Positions 35,575-43,786 of a stretch of DNA of 64,000 bases are shown here, one piece after another. Location of the stretch: contig CACEKJ010000001.1 of the NCBI GenBank assembly GCA_902560045.1, positions 62,001 to 126,000 on the forward strand, given 5' to 3'. The notes beneath the pieces were generated by a model, which searched no databases, had not been told where the DNA came from, and saw only the letters and a program-made list of their open reading frames with translations. Source of the stretch: an uncultured Bacteroidota bacterium (GTDB taxonomy: Bacteria > Bacteroidota > Bacteroidia > Flavobacteriales > Flavobacteriaceae). Each line of letters begins with the position of its first letter. Position 1 is the stretch's first letter. The translations under genes and the position numbers were made by a program.

Positions 35575-35969
35575 AATAAAATATTTTTATCATTAATGTT
35601 TTTTGGTACTTGGCAAGAATCATTTTTACCAAACAACCTATATCTATTCTTCGCTATCAAGTCATAAAAAATATCAATGATAAAATTTGGGGTAATATTA
35701 ATAATTGATTTGATAATAATATTAATTCTTATATAATTGATACAATATTTAATCGCTTTGGATTTTGTAAGAATATCATTTTTTTCATTAATTACAATTA
35801 CAGTGTTTCCCAATTTTAATTTTGGATACTTATCTTTTATATATTTACTTTCAAAATTTGTGAAATAAATATTTTTATCAGGATTATTTTTTGAAAGCCA
35901 ACTTGTATAATTGTTACATAAAATACAAAAACCATCAAATACGATTATAATTTCATTTTTTATTTTCAA
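35571..35969 (-). CDS. DCC-family thiol-disulfide oxidoreductase-like protein (DUF393)
   Basis: The opening IIVFDGFCILCNNYTSWL matches the DGxCxxC signature that gives the DCC family its name, with the two cysteines near residues 15 and 18. The rest resembles the family in VIVINEKNDILTKSKAIKYC and the terminal YRLFGKNDSC. Length is 132 residues. These proteins have a thioredoxin-like fold, but substrates are not established. It lies between two receptor genes. Confidence 0.84.
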   Translation of the reverse strand: MKIKNEIIIVFDGFCILCNNYTSWLSKNNPDKNIYFTNFESKYIKDKYPKLKLGNTVIVINEKNDILTKSKAIKYCINYIRINIIIKSIINITPNFIIDIFYDLIAKNRYRLFGKNDSCQVPKNINDKNILF

Positions 35970-36006
35970 AATAAATATTAGAAAACATATAATTAAACAT
36001 TACCAA

Positions 36007-38199
36007 TTAAAACTTAAATTCAACGCCTGTATAAATTCCAAAAGGATGTCCAGGCCTTAATCCTGCAGGTGCTCTTGAAACTGCATACTTTTCATCAAAA
36101 ATATTTAGAATTTTTGATTTTAAGGTTAAATTGGATTTAATGATATAGTTAATTGATAAATCACAAACTAAATATGATGATATTTGTTCAGATCCATTAG
36201 CCAAAGTTGAAAACTTTCCGTTATAATTTGCATTTAAATTAAATTCTAATTTATTTGTTTTAAAACCTAAACTTGAATTAAGCTTATGTTGTGGAATATA
36301 TGGAATCCTATCTCCGTCATTTACTTCACCCCAAATATCTTGTGTGCTACCAAAACTAGTTAAAAATTTTGCGTCAGTATGTGTGTATGAAAGAGAGATG
36401 GGAAATTTCTTTAAAATTGTGGAGTTCAATAAGATTTCAAAACCACTAACTAATGCTTTACCTGCATTAAAAGGATCTAACTCTCCAAAACCTCCTGTTG
36501 CAGCAAGGTCATTTCCAAGTAAGTTATTATAATCATTTCTATATGCTATTATTTCACCACTTAATTGATTTATAGCAAACCTAACTCCTAATTCAGTATT
36601 TATACTTTCTTCCGCTTTTTGACCGACCGAACTTCCAGGAGGTGAGTAACCTTTATGTACACCTCCGAATAATGAAAAACTATTGTTAAATTTATAATTT
36701 AAACCTAGTCCTGGAATTAATACAGAAACTTTGTTTTGTCTAGATGATAAATTATCATCTTCTCTGTTTGGATTTGAATTACCATAATCATCTCTATTTA
36801 ACTTTATTGATTCATGTCTAATTCCTGGTGAAATTGTCAATCCTTTAATTTTATATTTATACATTATATAAGTAGCAAATGAGTTTGCTGAGCTAACCCT
36901 GTTTCCTTGAGACCCCATCTCTCCATAATTTTGCAATGACATAGATCCATTATTGATGTTGTAAATATCTTCCCATTGAAATCTATCTTCCTCATCATAA
37001 TGTAATCTCAGACCTATTTCTAAATCATTGAAAGATTTATTTTTTCCATACCAATGGTAATCAATTTTTGTTTGAACTCCCTTAGAAATATACTCTCTAT
37101 TATTAGCCTTTACTTTAATAGCACTTTCAGAATCTAAATCGCCATTTAATATAGATAAGTGACCAGCAAATTGATTTGGATTTGTAATAACTTTTGCTAT
37201 TTTTTGTGAATCTCCATCAAATACAACATCATCAATTTTGTACCAATTTCTTTTGAAACCATTGTGATAAAATTTTGAAGAAACTTTTAATTTTTTAGAA
37301 AAATTAATTTCATGAGTAAATATATATTGTATGTGATCAGCATCCATTTTGTCTTTTTCAGAACCAGGATAACGCAAATAGGGGTTGGTCCTAAAATCAG
37401 GGTCGGTTAAACCTAAGTATGTCTCATTAGAAATCTCATCATAGTAATGAAATTTTAATTCAAAACTTTGATTGATATTTGAATCCTTCAAAATTTTATA
37501 TTTGATCTTGGAGGTTATTTCGTTAATATCAAAGCCGGTATTCAGATTATTTCCTAAAGACTTAAAACCATCTGAACTATAATTTAAGTATTCTAGCATA
37601 TATCCCAAATTAGTAGAACTATCTCCAAAAGTTGCATGGGTTTGACCGGTATTAAAACTACCATAACTTGTGGTAATTTTACCCTTAAAGGTTTCTGGAA
37701 TTTCTGTGGATACAAAATTTATAGCACCACCAGTGGTATATGGTCCATATTGGATTTGACTACTTCCTTTTAAAACTTCAACAGCTTGCATTCTAGCAAC
37801 AGACGGGAAATAATATGCTGAAGAAGCACTGTATGGGGCAGGTGAAATTAAAATACCATCTTCCATAATGGCAATTTTTGAACTCCTTTCGGGTGAAGTT
37901 CCTCGAATACTAATATTTGGTCTTAATCCAAAACCATCTTCTTCATAAAAATTAACGCCTGAAATTTTATTAAAAGCTCTATTAATGTCTGTATAATAAA
38001 ATTCGGCGAGTTCATCAGTTGAAAGAAAATATGCAGCCCCTGTCCTATTTTTTGCTACAAACTTATTTCCTAAAATCGTATTGGATTTTATAATAACTTC
38101 TTCCATAGAAATAACAGAATCTAATTTTGGCGTACTTATTTCTTGTGAATTTATTTTAAAAGAGATTATTATTATACAGAATGTTATAAGATTTTTCAT
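36007..38199 (-). CDS. TonB-dependent outer-membrane receptor, FecA-like
   Basis: Predicted ferric-chelate or heme receptor of 730 residues. It has a signal peptide, a TonB-box-like EEVIIKSN, and a plug with GVNFYEEDGFGLRPNISIRGTSPERSSKIAIMEDGI, which is characteristic of the FecA branch. The barrel ends in an aromatic residue (GVEFKF). Its control region holds two copies of TTTAGA-N5-TCTAAA and is shared with the divergent HmuY-like gene. Iron regulation is inferred from this and from the neighbouring ferric ABC transporter. Confidence 0.92.
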   Translation of the reverse strand: MKNLITFCIIIISFKINSQEISTPKLDSVISMEEVIIKSNTILGNKFVAKNRTGAAYFLSTDELAEFYYTDINRAFNKISGVNFYEEDGFGLRPNISIRGTSPERSSKIAIMEDGILISPAPYSASSAYYFPSVARMQAVEVLKGSSQIQYGPYTTGGAINFVSTEIPETFKGKITTSYGSFNTGQTHATFGDSSTNLGYMLEYLNYSSDGFKSLGNNLNTGFDINEITSKIKYKILKDSNINQSFELKFHYYDEISNETYLGLTDPDFRTNPYLRYPGSEKDKMDADHIQYIFTHEINFSKKLKVSSKFYHNGFKRNWYKIDDVVFDGDSQKIAKVITNPNQFAGHLSILNGDLDSESAIKVKANNREYISKGVQTKIDYHWYGKNKSFNDLEIGLRLHYDEEDRFQWEDIYNINNGSMSLQNYGEMGSQGNRVSSANSFATYIMYKYKIKGLTISPGIRHESIKLNRDDYGNSNPNREDDNLSSRQNKVSVLIPGLGLNYKFNNSFSLFGGVHKGYSPPGSSVGQKAEESINTELGVRFAINQLSGEIIAYRNDYNNLLGNDLAATGGFGELDPFNAGKALVSGFEILLNSTILKKFPISLSYTHTDAKFLTSFGSTQDIWGEVNDGDRIPYIPQHKLNSSLGFKTNKLEFNLNANYNGKFSTLANGSEQISSYLVCDLSINYIIKSNLTLKSKILNIFDEKYAVSRAPAGLRPGHPFGIYTGVEFKF

Positions 38200-38238
38200 T
38201 TTATATTTATTTAGTTTCTATTTAATTTTTAATATTCC

Positions 38239-38263
38239 ATTATTTAGAATGTGTCTAAATAAT
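38239..38263. promoter_or_regulatory. Operator-like palindrome, site 1, FecA/HmuY intergenic region
   Basis: ATTATTTAGA-ATGTG-TCTAAATAAT has perfect 10-base arms around a 5-base spacer. It lies 40 bases upstream of the receptor ATG. A second, near-identical site lies 43 bases away centre to centre, and a third precedes fbpA, so an iron-responsive repressor (Fur- or DtxR-type) is a reasonable inference. Confidence 0.65.
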
Positions 38264-38282
38264 TTTGACCAAATTTATAACT

Positions 38283-38305
38283 TTATTTATAATTAATCTA
38301 AATAA
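38283..38305. promoter_or_regulatory. Operator-like palindrome, site 2, FecA/HmuY intergenic region
   Basis: TTATTTATA-ATTAA-TCTAAATAA has the same 5-base spacing as site 1, with one mismatched pair in nine. Two sites about four helical turns apart on the same DNA face suggest cooperative binding. Confidence 0.55.
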
Positions 38306-38425
38306 ATATAATATTTTTTAAAATGAACTTATAGCGATACTTTTGAACAGATAATAAAATTATAAGATGAACTTTAAACTATATAAAAAAACCTTAAGCG
38401 TTATAAAAATTGTTGTATTCAATTA

Positions 38426-38433
38426 TATATTTG
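38426..38433 (+). promoter_or_regulatory. TAnnTTTG -7 promoter element of the HmuY-like gene
   Basis: TATATTTG lies 41 bases before the ATG at 38474. The two palindromes are more than 100 bases upstream of it, so they are better placed to control the divergent receptor gene than this promoter. Confidence 0.6.
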
Positions 38434-38473
38434 CACCCTTATTAATTTTAACCATAAATAAAATACATTTATA

Positions 38474-39097
38474 ATGACAAAAGGAAGAATATTTTTATTA
38501 TCAATTCTAGTATTATTTTTTTACAATTGTGAAGAAGACAATACTTCACCATTAGATGTTGTTTACTCATCTATTGAAGATCTTCACGCTCCTCAACAAG
38601 GAGGTCAAGGTCAACCAATTGCTGGTGAATTTGCAAAGTTTGACTTTGAAACTGGACTTTCAACTCAAAGCCCCACAGAATGGGATATTGCTTTTAGAGG
38701 AACCGCAATTATTGTTAATGGTGGATCTTCACTTGGTACAACTGACGAGCCTGAAAGAACCGGAGATGCTGGTGTGTATATTTATGATGGGCTAATGTCA
38801 GAGATGAGTGTAGTAGACACCTCATTATTTAATCAAGATTCATCAGAGGGATATGCTATCAATACAGGTTCTGGAAATGGTTGGTATACATATGCTGGAC
38901 CCCCAACCTACTTAATTAGTCCAACTCCAGGGAAGATATTAGTTTTTAGAACCAGGGACGGAAAATTTGCTAAAGTAGAAATTCTAAGTTATTATTTGGG
39001 TTCACCTGAAAATCCTGATGCATTTGCTGATCAAAGTAGATATTATACATTTAACTACGTTTACCAACCAAATGAAGGCGTAACAGAATTTAATTAA
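38474..39097 (+). CDS. HmuY-like heme-binding lipoprotein
   Basis: HmuY proteins capture heme at the cell surface and hand it to a TonB receptor. This 207-residue protein has a signal peptide with lipobox (FFYNCEED, cysteine near residue 18) and the HmuY-type core: AKFDFETGL, TEWDIAFRGTAIIVNGG, LVFRTRDGKFAKVEILSYY and YYTFNYVYQPN. Only one histidine is visible, near the N-terminus, so the two-histidine heme site of P. gingivalis HmuY is absent. A methionine pair (GLMSEMSVV) may replace it. It is divergent from the FecA-like receptor. Confidence 0.85.
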   Translation: MTKGRIFLLSILVLFFYNCEEDNTSPLDVVYSSIEDLHAPQQGGQGQPIAGEFAKFDFETGLSTQSPTEWDIAFRGTAIIVNGGSSLGTTDEPERTGDAGVYIYDGLMSEMSVVDTSLFNQDSSEGYAINTGSGNGWYTYAGPPTYLISPTPGKILVFRTRDGKFAKVEILSYYLGSPENPDAFADQSRYYTFNYVYQPNEGVTEFN

Positions 39098-40057
39098 TTA
39101 AGAAAAAAACTTTGGGCAACTATCCCCAAAATAAATCAAATCGGAATCAGAGTATTCAAAAAACACTTTTGAGTTAATTTTCAGGGGTGTTTTTGAGTAT
39201 AATGACCATATATTATTATCATATTTACCTAAAAGCTTATAGCTTTTACCTTGAAAAAAACATTTTTCTATAATTATAGAATTAGAAGAAGAGTCAACTA
39301 CTTTGAGGTTTTCTGGCCTTATATAATAGATCTTGTCATCTTTTGGAAATTTATTTATCTCGCCTAAAACCTCTGCACAATAACAATTAGCTGGTTCACA
39401 ATACATCTTCTCTGGATCTGAATATTGCTGAACAATTCCCGCCTTAAATATCAATATTTTATCAGAAATATTTAAAGCATCATTAATATCATGTGTAACA
39501 AGTATAGTGGTTGTATTTGTTTTTTTGATAATCTTACAAATTTCATCCCTAATTGAATATTTAATATTTGCATCCAAATTACTAAATGGCTCATCAAGGA
39601 GTAGAAGATCAGGTTCTCTAATTATTGATCTAGCTATACTAACTCTTTGTTGCTCTCCACCAGAAATTTCATGAGGGTACCTCTCTAAAAGTTGCTTAAG
39701 ATTGGTAAGCTTAACTATATCTTCAAAATTTTTAAAATATCTTTTTTCTAAATTAAAACATATATTCTCTCTGATATTAAGATGAGGGAATAATGGATAA
39801 TCCTGAAATACATATCCTATTTTTCTTCTTTGTGGCTTGACAAATAGATTCTTATCATTTATGATTTTATTATTTAAAATTACTTTACCAGAATTAATAT
39901 TTTCTAGACCCGATAGACATTTTAAAAATGTCGATTTACCAGAACCGCTTTCACCTACAAAAGAAATAAGCTGACCTTTTTCAATAGAGAATGTTAAATT
40001 TTTGATAACCGGAATGTTACCGAAACTTTTTACCAGATTTTCAACTTCTAAATACAT
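39098..40057 (-). CDS. fbpC: Ferric iron ABC transporter, ATP-binding subunit (FbpC)
   Basis: Powers uptake of Fe(III) from the periplasm. Walker A GESGSGKSTFLKCLSG is near residues 35-50, signature motif EISGGEQQRVSIARS, Walker B LLLLDEPFSNLD, and the switch histidine in LVTHDINDAL. A TOBE-type C-terminal domain follows. Length is 319 residues. It overlaps fbpB by 17 bases and ends the fbpA-fbpB-fbpC operon. Confidence 0.94.
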   Translation of the reverse strand: MYLEVENLVKSFGNIPVIKNLTFSIEKGQLISFVGESGSGKSTFLKCLSGLENINSGKVILNNKIINDKNLFVKPQRRKIGYVFQDYPLFPHLNIRENICFNLEKRYFKNFEDIVKLTNLKQLLERYPHEISGGEQQRVSIARSIIREPDLLLLDEPFSNLDANIKYSIRDEICKIIKKTNTTTILVTHDINDALNISDKILIFKAGIVQQYSDPEKMYCEPANCYCAEVLGEINKFPKDDKIYYIRPENLKVVDSSSNSIIIEKCFFQGKSYKLLGKYDNNIWSLYSKTPLKINSKVFFEYSDSDLIYFGDSCPKFFS

Positions 40058-41609
40058 CAGATTTATCTAAAAAAATTTTTAAAAATATCAGCAATATACT
40101 GCAAATAAAAATAATCATAAATGAATATATGCTAGAGAGGGGAATCATTTCTTCAACCGCAAATTCATACGTTTGTGTTGCAAGAGTATCAAAATTAAAA
40201 GGTCTTAAAATTAAGGTAATTGGCAACTCTTTCATTATGTCGATAAAAACTAATGTTAAAGCTATAAAAAAGGAATATTTATTTATAGGAAAATATATTT
40301 TTTGAAAAATTTTAAAATTAGACATTCCTAAGTTTTTAGCAGAATTATCATAGGAGTCAGGATGTTTTTCAAAACTTGATTTTATTGGAGATTTTCCAAC
40401 AGCCAAAAACCTGATTATATAAGCATAAATAAGTATCATAAAATATACGGTAAAACTTCCCAATAAATTTATATCACTAAAAACATCATCAATATATGTT
40501 AAATAAATAATCACAGATAAAGCTACAACTGCTCCAGGAATAGAGTATCCTAACGATATAAATTGATTTATATAAAAATATATTTTAGACTTTGAGATCT
40601 TTTCATTATAAATAAAATATGTTGATATAATTAAAATAAAAATTGAAGCAATTAAAGAAATAGAAAAAGAATTAAATGTGAGGGTAAACAACCTGCTTAA
40701 ATCAATACTTTCAAAGATTGAAATAACATTTAAAACATTGAATAATACTGGAATTAAAAATGCCAGAACAATAGGAATTAAACAAACCATATATATCAAA
40801 AACAAATTCCTTTTGCTCGTGTAATTTAGAGTATTAATCTTGCTGTTTTTTGAAAAACTAAATCTTTTATACTGATTCAGATATTTTTCAGTAAAAAATA
40901 AAAAAGCAACTATAAATAAAAGAATTGATGATAACTGGATTGCAGCTCCGGTATCATTCATTGAATTCCATGATCTAAAAATACCTATAGTAAAAGTATT
41001 AACTCCAAAGTACTTGACGGCACCATATTCATTCAAAATCTCCATTATAACTAGAAATAATCCTGAGAAAATTGCTGGTCGAGATAAAGGCAAAACCACT
41101 TTATACAGTGTTTGAAATCCTGATAAACCAAGATTTTTTGCAATCTCCAAGTATCTTGAACCAAATAAACTGAAAGAAATTCTTGAAACGCTGTATATGT
41201 AAGGATATAATGAAAATGAAAGCAAAATCCCCAAAACTTCTATTTGTAAGAAATCATATTTAATTTTAAATGGCCCTGTAAAGCTTAATAATTCACTATA
41301 TGTAAAAGCCATAATATAAGTTGGAATGGCCAAAGGCAAATAGAGAATCAAATCAATAATTCTTCTGAATTTGAATTTATAATTACTTATAAACCATGCA
41401 GGCACTAAACCAAGTAACAAGGAAAAAAAAGATGTAATTACTACGAGATATAGTGTATTTATAGAATAATCAAGTAATAAATTGTCTATTAAATAATTTA
41501 AAGATTCTGTTTCCTGAAAAAAGGAATTAATCAATAAAAAAATTATCGGACAAAAAATTATTATAAAAATAATTACAGAATAATATTCTTGGAATCTACT
41601 TTTTTTCAA
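40041..41609 (-). CDS. fbpB: Ferric iron ABC transporter, permease subunit (FbpB)
   Basis: Inner-membrane channel of 522 residues made of two fused permease halves with about twelve membrane segments. Each half contains an EAA-type loop for contact with the ATPase: LEIAKNLGLSGFQTLYKVVLPLSRPAIFSG in the first and DNSAKNLGMSNFKIFQKIYFPINKY in the second. It starts 9 bases after the fbpA stop. Confidence 0.94.
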   Translation of the reverse strand: MKKSRFQEYYSVIIFIIIFCPIIFLLINSFFQETESLNYLIDNLLLDYSINTLYLVVITSFFSLLLGLVPAWFISNYKFKFRRIIDLILYLPLAIPTYIMAFTYSELLSFTGPFKIKYDFLQIEVLGILLSFSLYPYIYSVSRISFSLFGSRYLEIAKNLGLSGFQTLYKVVLPLSRPAIFSGLFLVIMEILNEYGAVKYFGVNTFTIGIFRSWNSMNDTGAAIQLSSILLFIVAFLFFTEKYLNQYKRFSFSKNSKINTLNYTSKRNLFLIYMVCLIPIVLAFLIPVLFNVLNVISIFESIDLSRLFTLTFNSFSISLIASIFILIISTYFIYNEKISKSKIYFYINQFISLGYSIPGAVVALSVIIYLTYIDDVFSDINLLGSFTVYFMILIYAYIIRFLAVGKSPIKSSFEKHPDSYDNSAKNLGMSNFKIFQKIYFPINKYSFFIALTLVFIDIMKELPITLILRPFNFDTLATQTYEFAVEEMIPLSSIYSFMIIFICSILLIFLKIFLDKSDVFRS

Positions 41610-41618
41610 ACTACTATT

Positions 41619-42641
41619 TTATTTCCAACCAGTTTGATCAAAAACTCTTATTGCATCATTACGATAGATTCCTAAAGTATTTAAATCTAGTGTATCGCGC
41701 TTAAAATCCCCCCAAGACTGAACAATTTTGGACGGGAAAACATTAGGATTTGCAGGATATTCATAACTGTTATTAACATAGGTGTTCTGAGCCTCAATTC
41801 CAGTAAGATATTCCAACAACTTTATTGCATTTTCTTTATGTGGGGCATTTTTAGTCATTGCAAAACCTGAAATATTTATATGCGTACCTCTTTCATTATT
41901 TTCTTGATTTGGAAAAAAAACCGAAACAGCTTTTCCAGCATCAACTTCAGACTGTTTTTCAGATGAAAGTAATAAGCCTATATAATAGGAATTTACAATT
42001 GCAATATCTCCTTGACCAGCCGCTATTGCCTTAACCTGATCTCTATCATTCCCTTTTGGATCTCTAGCAAAATTAGCCACAACATTTGCTGACCAATCTG
42101 TAACCGCTTCCTTTCCTAAATTTGCATACAATGAGGACATTAATGCCTGATTATAGGCATTGGACGAGGACCTCACCAATAATCTTTTTCTCCATTTTTT
42201 ATTAGCTAAATCTTCGTATGTGCTCAAATCTGATTCAGAAACTCTATCATTGCTATAGACCAATAATCTTGCCCTATATGTAATCGGAATCCAATAACCA
42301 TTTTGATCTTTTAAATCATCACTCACATTTGAGTTAATAACGCTGTTATCAATTTTCTGAAAAAGCCCAATTTCCACCCCCTTTTGTAATTTTCCAGCAT
42401 CAACCGTAACAAATAAATCTGCAGGAGTGTTTTTACCTTCATTTTTAAGCCGTTCCAGTAACTCATCAGCGCCTGCCTTTATGACATTAACTTTAATGCC
42501 AGTAAGTTTTTCAAAGTTTTCATATTGAATTCTATCTACTTCATAATGTCTTTGACTATAAATATTGATCTCATTAGAGTTATTAATTTTACAGGAAAGG
42601 ACAGATGTTAGAGTAAAAAAAGCAATCAAGTAATACTTCAT
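41619..42641 (-). CDS. fbpA: Ferric iron-binding periplasmic protein (FbpA/FutA-like)
   Basis: Captures Fe(III) in the periplasm and delivers it to FbpBC. A lipoprotein-type signal (TLTSVLSCKIN, cysteine near residue 17) is followed by NIYSQRHYEVDRIQYENFEKLTGI. The tandem tyrosines NSYYIG near residue 217 match the iron-coordinating pair of FutA/FbpA proteins. Length is 340 residues. A TTTAGA-N5-TCTAAA palindrome begins 5 bases before the ATG, which supports iron control of the operon. Confidence 0.94.
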   Translation of the reverse strand: MKYYLIAFFTLTSVLSCKINNSNEINIYSQRHYEVDRIQYENFEKLTGIKVNVIKAGADELLERLKNEGKNTPADLFVTVDAGKLQKGVEIGLFQKIDNSVINSNVSDDLKDQNGYWIPITYRARLLVYSNDRVSESDLSTYEDLANKKWRKRLLVRSSSNAYNQALMSSLYANLGKEAVTDWSANVVANFARDPKGNDRDQVKAIAAGQGDIAIVNSYYIGLLLSSEKQSEVDAGKAVSVFFPNQENNERGTHINISGFAMTKNAPHKENAIKLLEYLTGIEAQNTYVNNSYEYPANPNVFPSKIVQSWGDFKRDTLDLNTLGIYRNDAIRVFDQTGWK

Positions 42642-42645
42642 AATT

Positions 42646-42667
42646 ATTATTTAGAGTAATTCTAAAT
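42646..42667. promoter_or_regulatory. Operator-like palindrome upstream of fbpA
   Basis: ATTATTTAGA-GTAAT-TCTAAAT repeats the core and the 5-base spacing of the sites at 38239 and 38283; the left arm is identical over ten bases. A degenerate copy (TTTAGA-N5-TATTAAT) lies at about 42707-42724. It is shared by fbpABC and the divergent AraC gene. Confidence 0.65.
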
Positions 42668-42828
42668 TGCAAGTTAATTATTATAAATAATAATATTTGA
42701 AAATATTTTAGAATATTTATTAATTAATTGAATTTTTAAACTAAAAAAATTCTGTAGATTAATTAAATTGGTTCAATTATTGATATTTTTCATGTCTAAT
42801 AATTATTAATAAAGATTAAATTAAATAA

Positions 42829-43686
42829 ATGACAGCATTTAACGCGGAGATAGAAGGTGGATTTAATATTTTAAATAATACTAATGAAGGCAATAAAAAA
42901 AGCCATTTAAAAAAAGAGATTGACGCTTCTTACATTCAATTTCATTTTATGCTTGAGGGAAAATCTACATTTATTTTTAATGATGGAGCATATAAAATGA
43001 CAGTTGAAAATGGAAAATATATTGTTTTGTATAATCCCATAAAAAACCTACCCATTAATGCAGTTATTTCAGAAAAATCTTCTTTAATTTCAATATTAAT
43101 TTCGATAAAAAAATTTCATAAACTTTTTTCTGAGGATAGTAATAACATTCAATTTCTAAAAGATGAAAATGTTAATCAAAAATATTATTTTGAAAATAAA
43201 ATTTCAAATCCAATATTTCTTGTTTTAAACGAAATAAAGAGGTTTGACATTAAAAGTTCAACAAAAAACCTTTTCTTAAAAGCAAAAGTGTATGAGCTTT
43301 TCAGTCATTTATATAATCGAAATAGGGATTTAAATATTGAACAATGTCCTTTTTTAACTAATGAGGAAAATTTTAAAAAAATTAAAAAAGCTAAAGATAT
43401 AATTATTGAAAATATGACTAACCCACCCTCATTAGTCGAACTTTCAGAAGAAATTAACCTTAGCTTAAAGAAATTAAAAGAAGGATTTAAAAAAATATAC
43501 GGAAAACCTGTATATCAGTTTTTGATTGAATATAAAATGGAATTAGCTAAAAAACTTCTTTCTGATAATAATTACAATGTAAACGAAGTAAGTTTAAAAC
43601 TTGGATATAGTACAGCCAGTCATTTTATCACTGCTTTCAAGAATAAATATGGATTAACTCCCAAAAGTTTTAAACAAAATTATTAA
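42829..43686 (+). CDS. AraC family transcriptional regulator beside ferric uptake genes
   Basis: A 285-residue regulator. The N-terminal sensor region includes IQFHFMLEGKSTFIFNDGAYKM, which resembles flavobacterial AraC proteins found beside siderophore and iron genes. The C-terminal domain (about residues 185-283) has two helix-turn-helix motifs: PSLVELSEEINLSLKKLKEGFKKIYG and NVNEVSLKLGYSTASHFITAFKNKYGLTPKSF. It is divergent from fbpABC, so control of that operon is likely. The stop is only 6 bases from tRNA-Leu, so transcription may run into tRNA-Leu and the carotenoid genes. Confidence 0.92.
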   Translation: MTAFNAEIEGGFNILNNTNEGNKKSHLKKEIDASYIQFHFMLEGKSTFIFNDGAYKMTVENGKYIVLYNPIKNLPINAVISEKSSLISILISIKKFHKLFSEDSNNIQFLKDENVNQKYYFENKISNPIFLVLNEIKRFDIKSSTKNLFLKAKVYELFSHLYNRNRDLNIEQCPFLTNEENFKKIKKAKDIIIENMTNPPSLVELSEEINLSLKKLKEGFKKIYGKPVYQFLIEYKMELAKKLLSDNNYNVNEVSLKLGYSTASHFITAFKNKYGLTPKSFKQNY

Positions 43687-43692
43687 AAAAAA

Positions 43693-43777
43693 GCGCACGT
43701 GGCGGAATTGGTAGACGCGTTAGGTTGAGGGCCTAATAATCAAATTGATTGTGGAAGTTCGAGTCTTCTCGTGCGCA
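43693..43777 (+). tRNA. tRNA-Leu (anticodon GAG)
   Basis: An 85-base class II tRNA. Acceptor arms GCGCACG and CGTGCGC with discriminator A, anticodon stem TTAGG/CCTAA with loop TTGAGGG (anticodon GAG), a long variable arm and the T loop TTCGAGT are all visible. CCA is not encoded. It starts 6 bases after the AraC stop and ends 9 bases before the crtI ATG, and no -7 promoter was seen just upstream. Confidence 0.96.
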
Positions 43778-43786
43778 CTTAAACAT

